Under the pieces are notes generated by a model. The model was not told the origin of the DNA, searched no databases, and saw only the letters and a list, made by a program, of their open reading frames with translations. 64,000 nt of DNA. Origin: Luteimonas sp. FCS-9. Lineage in GTDB: Bacteria; Pseudomonadota; Gammaproteobacteria; Xanthomonadales; Xanthomonadaceae. A program made the position numbers and the translations under genes. Below, piece by piece: positions 59,016 through 64,000 of the stretch; position 1 is the stretch's first letter, and each line of letters opens with the position of its first letter. The stretch covers positions 62,001 through 126,000 of the forward strand of contig NZ_LASZ01000010.1 of NCBI RefSeq assembly GCF_001014645.1, written 5' to 3'.

Positions 59016-60305
59016 ATGCACGCGCTCCTGCCGAAGATCCCGACCTCGCCGCTGCCGCAGCGCGTGCTGCTGGTGGAGAACTCGCGCGCCTACACCCAGG
59101 TGGTCGCCGGCACGATCGAGAGCCGGCTCGAACTGCCGGTGACCGTGGCCGGCTCGCTGGCCGAAGCCGCGCAGGCGCTGGACGCGCACGACGACTGGTT
59201 CCTGGTGTTGACCGGCCTGGTGCTGGCCGACGGCGACCGCGATTCGGTGGTCGACTTCTTCCTGGCCCGCGGCCTGGCGACGGTCGTGGTCAGCGGCGTC
59301 TACGACCGCGAACTGCGCGACCGGCTGCTGCGGCGGCAGGTGATCGACTTCGTGCTCAAGAGCACGCCGGGCAGCCTGGACTACATCGTGTGGCTGGTGC
59401 AGCGGCTCGAGCGCAACCGGCGCATCTCGGCCCTGGTCGTCGACGACTCGGCCTCGGCGCGCGCGCGCACCGCCTGGCTGCTGGAGATGTTCGGCTACCG
59501 CGTCGTGCAGGCGGCCGAGGGCGACGCGGCGCTGCGTGCGCTCGAGGCCGACCCGACGATCCGCCTGGCGCTGATCGACCAGGAGATGCCCGGCATGCAG
59601 GGCGTGGAACTCACGCGACGCCTGCGCGCGCTGCGCGCCCGCGACCGGGTCGCGGTGATCGGCGTGTCGGGCTGCGAGGATGCCGACCTCGTCGCGCGCT
59701 TCCTCAAGAACGGGGCCAACGATTTCCTGCGCAAGCCGTATTCGCGCGAGGAGTTCTTCTGCCGCGTCTCGCAGAACGTCGACCAGCTCGAGCTCATCGG
59801 CAGCCTGCAGGACCTGGCGACGCGCGACTTCCTGACCGGCCTGCCCAACCGCCGGTGCTTCCTGGAGCGGGCCGAGCAGCAGCTGCCGGGGCTGCGCGAT
59901 GGCGGCCTGCCGGTGGCGATGGCGATCCTCGACGTCGACCACTTCAAGCACATCAACGACAGCTGGGGCCACGAGACCGGCGACCACGCGCTGCGCGCGC
60001 TGGCCGCGGCGCTCTCGGCGCACGCGCGGCCGCAGGACCAGATCGCACGCTTCGGCGGCGAGGAGTTCTGCCTGCTGGTGCCCGGGCTCGGACCCGACGC
60101 GCTGGCCGCGTACTTCGACCGCCTGCGCGCCCGGGTCGAGGCCCTGCGGGTGCCGGTGCGCGGCGGCGATCTGCGCATGACGGTCAGCATCGGCGTGTGC
60201 GCCGCGTCCGCCGGCGACGACCTGCACCGGCTGCTGGCCGAGGCCGACCGCCGTCTCTATCTGGCCAAGGCGGGTGGCCGCAATCGCGTGGTGATCGCCG
60301 GCTGA
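59016..60305 (+). CDS. Diguanylate cyclase with two receiver domains
   Basis: A 429-residue cytoplasmic signalling protein: REC1 (about 16-130), REC2 (about 137-255) and GGDEF (about 265-429). REC2 keeps its phospho-acceptor Asp (LALIDQEMPGMQG) and conserved Lys (LRKPYS). REC1 has Thr where the acceptor Asp is expected (FLVLTGLVLADGD), so it is probably unphosphorylated. The GGDEF site is GGEEF (347-351), with an inhibitory I-site RPQD (about 338-341). It should make c-di-GMP in response to an unknown histidine kinase. No kinase gene is adjacent. Confidence 0.93.
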   Translation: MHALLPKIPTSPLPQRVLLVENSRAYTQVVAGTIESRLELPVTVAGSLAEAAQALDAHDDWFLVLTGLVLADGDRDSVVDFFLARGLATVVVSGVYDRELRDRLLRRQVIDFVLKSTPGSLDYIVWLVQRLERNRRISALVVDDSASARARTAWLLEMFGYRVVQAAEGDAALRALEADPTIRLALIDQEMPGMQGVELTRRLRALRARDRVAVIGVSGCEDADLVARFLKNGANDFLRKPYSREEFFCRVSQNVDQLELIGSLQDLATRDFLTGLPNRRCFLERAEQQLPGLRDGGLPVAMAILDVDHFKHINDSWGHETGDHALRALAAALSAHARPQDQIARFGGEEFCLLVPGLGPDALAAYFDRLRARVEALRVPVRGGDLRMTVSIGVCAASAGDDLHRLLAEADRRLYLAKAGGRNRVVIAG

Positions 60306-60401
60306 TCGCCTGCCGCGCGCCGCCGTGCGCGTCGGCTCCGGCCTGCGCGCGCAGGACCAGCCTGATCGCGCGATGTCGGCGGCGACCGATCTCGCGGCTG
60401 C

Positions 60402-60443
60402 TTGACCCAGGTCAATCGAACATGTGGTGATGTCCATCAGAAT
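60402..60443 (+). promoter_or_regulatory. FNR/Anr-like box and -10 element of the nrd operon
   Basis: TTGACCCAGGTCAA (60402-60415) is a perfect inverted repeat differing from the FNR consensus by one symmetrical pair (TTGAC/GTCAA for TTGAT/ATCAA). A class II promoter would place the -10 hexamer at 60438-60443, which reads CAGAAT (4 of 6 to consensus). It lies 61 bases before the nrdD ATG. It resembles the nap promoter in spacing. Confidence 0.75.
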
Positions 60444-60476
60444 CTCCACCACATCTTGCGGTCGAGGGCTTCAGCA

Positions 60477-62201
60477 ATGCCGATGGCACGTACCCGGGCG
60501 CCCGCCCTGATCGATCCGGTCGCCTCGATCGACGAGTACCTGAGCCGGGCGGACTGGCGGGTCAATGCCAATGCCAACCAGGGCTACTCGCTGGGTGGGC
60601 TGATCCTCAACGTCGCCGGCAAGGTCACCGCGAACTACTGGCTCGAACAGGTCTACCCGCCGCAGATCGGTCGCGCCCACCGCGAGGGCGACCTGCACAT
60701 CCACGACCTGGACATGCTGTCGGGCTACTGCGCCGGCTGGTCGCTGCGCACGCTGCTGCACGAGGGCCTCAACGGCGTGCCCAACCGGGTCGAGGCCGGC
60801 CCGCCCCGGCACCTGTCGTCGGCGGTCGGGCAGATCGTCAACTTCCTGGGCACGCTGCAGAACGAATGGGCCGGCGCGCAGGCGTTCTCGTCGTTCGACA
60901 CCTACATGGCGCCATTCGTGCGCAAGGACGCGCTGTCCTACGACGAGGTGCGCCAGTGCATCCAGGAACTGATCTACAACCTCAACGTGCCCTCGCGCTG
61001 GGGCACGCAGACGCCGTTCACCAACCTCACCTTCGACTGGGTCTGCCCGGAGGACCTGCGTACGCAGGTGCCGGTGATCGCCGGCGAGCCGATGCCGTTC
61101 GCCTACGGCGACCTGCAGGTCGAGATGGACATGATCAACCGCGCCTACATCGAGGTCATGAGCGCGGGCGACGCCAAGGGCCGGGTGTTCACGTTCCCGA
61201 TCCCGACCTACAACATCACCGCCGACTTCCCGTGGGACTCGGAGAACGCGCAACGGCTGTTCGACATGACCGCCAAGTACGGCCTGCCGTACTTCCAGAA
61301 CTTCATCAACTCCGAACTCGACCCGGGGATGATCCGCTCGATGTGCTGCCGCCTGCAGCTCGACCTGCGCGAACTGCTCAAGCGCGGCAACGGCCTGTTC
61401 GGCAGCGCCGAGCAGACCGGCAGCCTGGGTGTGGTGACGGTCAACTGCGCACGGCTGGGCTACCTGCACCGGGGCGACGAGGCGGCGCTGCTCGCACGGC
61501 TCGACGCACTGCTCGAACTGGGCCGGCGCAGCCTGGAGATCAAGCGTGAGGTGATCCAGCGGCTGATCGACGATGGCCTGTTCCCGTACACCAGGCGCTA
61601 CCTGGGCACGCTGCGCAACCACTTCTCCACGCTCGGCGTGAACGGCATCAACGAGATGATCCGCAACTTCACCGGCGACGCCCACGACCTGACCAGCGAC
61701 TGGGGCCACGCGTTCGCCGTGCGCCTGCTCGACCACGTCCGCGCACGCATGGTCGAGTTCCAGGAACGGACCGGCCACCTCTACAACCTCGAGGCCACGC
61801 CTGCCGAGGGCACGACCTACCGCTTCGCCAAGGAGGACCGCCGCCGCTGGCCGGACATCCTGCAGGCCGGCACCGACGCCCAGCCGTACTACACCAATTC
61901 CTCGCAGCTGCCGGTGGGCTTCACCGACGACCCTTTCGAGGCACTGGAGCGGCAGGAGGCGCTGCAGTCGCGCTACACCGGCGGCACCGTGCTGCACCTG
62001 TACATGGGCGAGCGGCTGTCGAGCGGTGATGCCTGCCGCGACCTGGTACGGCGCGCGCTGAGCCGCTTCCGGCTGCCCTACGTCACCGTGACCCCGACGT
62101 TCTCGATCTGTCCGACCCACGGCTACCTCGCCGGCGAACACCCGTTCTGCCCGCGCTGCGACGAGGAACGCCTGGCCGAGAAGCGCCGCGCGGTCGTCTG
62201 A
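60477..62201 (+). CDS. nrdD: Anaerobic ribonucleotide reductase NrdD, lacking its glycyl-radical tail
   Basis: Class III reductase making deoxyribonucleoside triphosphates without oxygen. The 574-residue protein has the NrdD barrel, including LHIHDLDMLSGYCAGW, TPFTNLTFDWV and MCCRLQLD (thiyl-radical Cys candidate at 290-291), and a zinc site C545-x2-H548-x9-C558-x2-C561. No ATP-cone precedes the barrel. The protein stops 15 residues after the zinc site without the RVxGY glycyl-radical segment, which is encoded by the next gene. The ATG at 60477 or at 60483 is the start. Confidence 0.93.
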   Translation: MPMARTRAPALIDPVASIDEYLSRADWRVNANANQGYSLGGLILNVAGKVTANYWLEQVYPPQIGRAHREGDLHIHDLDMLSGYCAGWSLRTLLHEGLNGVPNRVEAGPPRHLSSAVGQIVNFLGTLQNEWAGAQAFSSFDTYMAPFVRKDALSYDEVRQCIQELIYNLNVPSRWGTQTPFTNLTFDWVCPEDLRTQVPVIAGEPMPFAYGDLQVEMDMINRAYIEVMSAGDAKGRVFTFPIPTYNITADFPWDSENAQRLFDMTAKYGLPYFQNFINSELDPGMIRSMCCRLQLDLRELLKRGNGLFGSAEQTGSLGVVTVNCARLGYLHRGDEAALLARLDALLELGRRSLEIKREVIQRLIDDGLFPYTRRYLGTLRNHFSTLGVNGINEMIRNFTGDAHDLTSDWGHAFAVRLLDHVRARMVEFQERTGHLYNLEATPAEGTTYRFAKEDRRRWPDILQAGTDAQPYYTNSSQLPVGFTDDPFEALERQEALQSRYTGGTVLHLYMGERLSSGDACRDLVRRALSRFRLPYVTVTPTFSICPTHGYLAGEHPFCPRCDEERLAEKRRAVV

Positions 62202-62293
62202 CGCCGTCGATCCGGGCGGCGTCGGTTCTCGCGCACCGACATCCGATGCCGACCGCTCCGCTGCTCACCACCACCACCCGAGGAGTGTTCCGC

Positions 62294-62476
62294 ATGTCCA
62301 ATGTCGCCCCCATCGCCCCCCCGACCCTGCGCGACGACGAGCGCCAGCGCTGCGAAGTCTGGACCCGCGTGATGGGCTATCACCGGCCCGTGTCCAGCTT
62401 CAACATCGGCAAGCGCGGCGAGCACGCCGAGCGTCGCTTCTTCGCCGAGCCCGGACGCCCGGCGCGCGCCGCGTGA
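62294..62476 (+). CDS. Separate glycyl-radical domain of NrdD
   Basis: This 60-residue ORF contains RCEVWTRVMGYHRPVSSFN and GKRGEHAERRFF, the sequence that normally forms the C-terminal end of NrdD; Gly28 in RVMGY would carry the radical. It has its own Shine-Dalgarno (AGGAG at 62281-62285, 8 bases before the ATG), lies 92 bases after the nrdD stop in a different frame, and overlaps the nrdG start by GTGA (62473-62476). Its position and coupling suggest a dissociable radical subunit activated by NrdG, comparable in concept to GrcA (YfiD) for pyruvate formate-lyase. Its C-terminal 10 residues have no match I know. Confidence 0.88.
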   Translation: MSNVAPIAPPTLRDDERQRCEVWTRVMGYHRPVSSFNIGKRGEHAERRFFAEPGRPARAA

Positions 62477-63138
62477 TCCGCATCGGCGGCATGACCGCCA
62501 TGACCGGGATCGACTTTCCCGGTCGACTGGCGGCCGTGCTGTTCCTGCAGGGCTGCCCCTGGCGCTGCGGGTACTGCCACAACCCGGACCTGCTGCCGGC
62601 GCGCGGCGACGCCGAGATCCCCTGGGCGACGGTCGAGGCCTTCCTCCACCGACGCCGCGGGCTGCTCGACGGCGTCGTGTTCTCCGGTGGCGAACCGACG
62701 CTGCAGCCCGCGCTCGGCGACGCCGTCGCCGCCGTCCGCGGCCTGGGGTTCCAGGCCGCGCTGCACACCGGCGGCATGTACCCGGTGCGGCTGGCCGCGC
62801 TGCTGCCGTCGCTCGACTGGGTCGGCCTCGACATCAAGGCGTTGCCGGCGCGCAACGCCGAGGTCACGGCCGTGGCCGGCAGCGGCGAGCGCGTCTGGCG
62901 CTCGCTCGACCACGTCCTCGACAGCGGCACCGCCTACGAATGCCGCACGACCTGGCACCCGCGGCTGTATCCCGAGGACGAATTGCTGCGGCTGGCCGAC
63001 GCGCTCGCCTCGCGCGGCGTGCGCCACTGGTCGCTGCAGCAATGCCGCGGCCCCCACTACCCGGCCGAGGAATGGCACCTGCACACCATCGACGCGCTCG
63101 CGGCGCGGTTCGAGCACTTCGTCCTGCGCCGGGCCTGA
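62473..63138 (+). CDS. nrdG: Anaerobic ribonucleotide reductase activating protein NrdG
   Basis: Radical SAM enzyme that generates the glycyl radical. The 221-residue product has the cluster motif CPWRCGYCH (Cys28, Cys32, Cys35), the GGEP motif (VVFSGGEPTL) and later Cys/His residues near SLQQCRGPHYP. The GTG start overlaps the stop of the glycyl-radical ORF (GTGA), so radical acceptor and activase are translated together. It belongs to the short (TIGR02495-like) NrdG group. Confidence 0.93.
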   Translation: MIRIGGMTAMTGIDFPGRLAAVLFLQGCPWRCGYCHNPDLLPARGDAEIPWATVEAFLHRRRGLLDGVVFSGGEPTLQPALGDAVAAVRGLGFQAALHTGGMYPVRLAALLPSLDWVGLDIKALPARNAEVTAVAGSGERVWRSLDHVLDSGTAYECRTTWHPRLYPEDELLRLADALASRGVRHWSLQQCRGPHYPAEEWHLHTIDALAARFEHFVLRRA

Positions 63139-63250
63139 GAGAAAAGAAGCGCCCTTTCCGATCCGGGGATCGATCGCCGTCCGCCGCTCTCGCTCGATCA
63201 GCACCCGGTACGAAAGCCACGTCGTGCAGACCGCGTCTTCCGCCTTTCGA
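63139..63250. other. Spacer after nrdG
   Basis: No gene or clear terminator can be supported here. A short GATCC/GGATC inverted repeat is present near 63160, but it is too weak to call. Confidence 0.4.
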
Positions 63251-63800
63251 TCCGCCGTCGCCCCGTATCCAGCGCCTGCCGGGTGCCGTGACCACCAAGC
63301 GGATATCGGGCCGCGACTGGGCACGGTACCCGGCAGGCGCCCACGCGGTCTCCCCAGCAGCCACGAGTGCGGCGTTCCCGATCACGCCCGCCCACATGCG
63401 ATCCCGCCCACGCCTACAGTCGGCAGATACCGCACCGCTGCACCGCTCTCCGGTCCGCCGTTGCATCCGTATCCAGCGCCTGTCGGGTGCCGTGACCACC
63501 AAGCGGATATCGGGCCGCGACTGGGCACGGTACCCGGCAGGCCCGCGCGGTCTCCCCAGCAGCCACGAGTGCGGCGTTCCCGATCACGCCCACCCACATG
63601 CGATCCCGCCCACGCCTACAGTCGGCAGATACCGCACCGGGCACCGCTGCACCGCTCTCCGGTCCGCCGTTGCATCCGTATCCAGCGCCTGTCGGGTGCC
63701 GTGACCACCAAGCGGATATCGGGCCGCGACTGGGCGCGGTACCCGGCAGGCGCCCGCGCGGTCACCCAGCCGTCACCGTTGCGGCGTGCCCCGGTCATGC
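63251..63800. repeat. Tandem array of about 205-bp units with internal hairpins
   Basis: GTATCCAGCGCCTG begins units at 63265, 63469 and 63678, giving periods of 204 and 209 bases. The first two units are nearly identical; they differ by small indels (for example an extra 7 bases near 63640) and single changes. The third is intact for about 90 bases and then degenerate to about 63800. Each unit opens with a 19-bp inverted repeat: in unit 1, GCGCCTGCCGGGTGCCGTG (63272-63290) and its complement at 63322-63340, with one mismatch and a 31-base loop. Open frames across the array are repeat artefacts. Confidence 0.85.
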
Positions 63801-63946
63801 CCTCCGCACGCGCCAGATCACGAACAGGGCGCGGTGTCCGCCCCGCAGGCCGTCACGGCAAACGCACGGCAGCGTTCCACCCGCCCGCCATGGAGTTCGC
63901 CGGTCCCGGCCCCATCTCGCTGGGCATGCCCCCTCCAGGCCCGCCG

Positions 63947-64000
63947 ATGATCCCGTATTCCGTTCTCGATCTTGCCCCCGTCACCGAAGGCTCGACGCCC
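63947..64000 (+). CDS. LLM class flavin-dependent oxidoreductase, 5' end only
   Basis: The last 18 codons read MIPYSVLDLAPVTEGSTP, the typical N-terminus of luciferase-like monooxygenases (MsnO8/YhbW type). The gene is cut by the window end, so size and active site cannot be checked. In-frame ATGs at 63926 and 63890 would extend the N-terminus with a Pro/Gly-rich stretch; the family usually starts close to IPYSVLDL, hence the choice. Confidence 0.75.
   Translation, partial: MIPYSVLDLAPVTEGSTP

Noticed and set aside
62202..62293. A simple frameshift error explaining the split of nrdD
   Set aside because: The glycyl-radical ORF has its own Shine-Dalgarno and ATG 92 bases after the stop, and there is no glycyl-radical-like coding in the gap; one indel would not give a continuous domain. 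It remains worth checking in relatives.
63198..63798. Repeated minus-strand ORFs of 60-76 residues
   Set aside because: They are the same translation of the tandem repeat, with no ribosome site and no family match.
63251..63800. CRISPR array
   Set aside because: The units are about 205 bp, the spacers are not unique, and no cas gene is present.
63251..63800. Integron attC-like sites, because each unit has a long-looped hairpin
   Set aside because: No RYYYAAC/GTTRRRY core pair was found at the stem ends, and no cassette ORFs or integrase are nearby.

Overview
The window is GC-rich DNA (roughly 70% or more by eye) from a gammaproteobacterium. Gene content and order point to the Xanthomonadaceae/Lysobacterales (Lysobacter- or Luteimonas-like): smg-dprA-LysM divergent from def-fmt-rsmB, otsB-GH15-otsA, yebC-ruvC-ruvA-kup, several TonB receptors, a divergent ampR/class A beta-lactamase pair, and REP-type palindromes. 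The family is an inference from synteny and protein motifs. About 52 protein genes are supported, with many ATGA or GTGA stop/start overlaps. I saw no tRNA, rRNA, CRISPR array or complete insertion sequence.

Layout. 0.2-7 kb: housekeeping genes (smg, dprA, LysM protein; def, fmt, rsmB) and a glycosyltransferase. 7-12.6 kb: a patchy cell-surface region with two more glycosyltransferases, a beta/gamma-crystallin-like secreted protein, a broken duplicate of a PepSY gene fused to a glycosyltransferase remnant, and galE. 11.4-14.8 kb: an iron-uptake unit (TonB receptor, PepSY membrane protein, tiny coupled ORF) behind a possible Fur box. 14.8-18.8 kb: envelope genes (two bPH2 proteins, a lipid A-type acyltransferase, bamD). 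18.9-20.6 kb: rluD-pgeF. 20.8-30.9 kb: TonB receptor, lipoprotein, NCS2-like permease, DUF4166-like protein, glyoxalase, and the trehalose operon otsB-GH15-otsA. 30.9-43 kb: GST, clpB with a sigma-32-like promoter, an epimerase, a YbaL-type antiporter, a third TonB receptor, an ABC-F ATPase carrying an in-frame repeat insertion, and an orphan lipoprotein. 43-47.3 kb: LysR regulator and beta-lactamase, FmdB-like protein, aspS. 47.3-52.1 kb: napEFDABC, periplasmic nitrate reductase, with an FNR-type promoter. 52-59 kb: GNAT, ohr, AraC regulator, hydrolase, yebC, ruvC, ruvA, kup. 59-63.1 kb: a diguanylate cyclase and an anaerobic ribonucleotide reductase operon in which the glycyl-radical domain is a separate 60-residue gene between nrdD and nrdG. 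63.1-64 kb: a tandem repeat array of about 205-bp units, then the first codons of a luciferase-like monooxygenase.

How it fits together. The nap and nrd units both carry an FNR-type palindrome at class II spacing from a plausible -10 hexamer. This suggests one oxygen-responsive regulator switches on nitrate respiration and oxygen-independent dNTP synthesis together. The strongest candidates for something new are the split NrdD, the in-frame repeat inside the ABC-F protein, the beta-lactamase with a shortened omega loop lacking the usual Glu166, and the hairpin-bearing tandem array.
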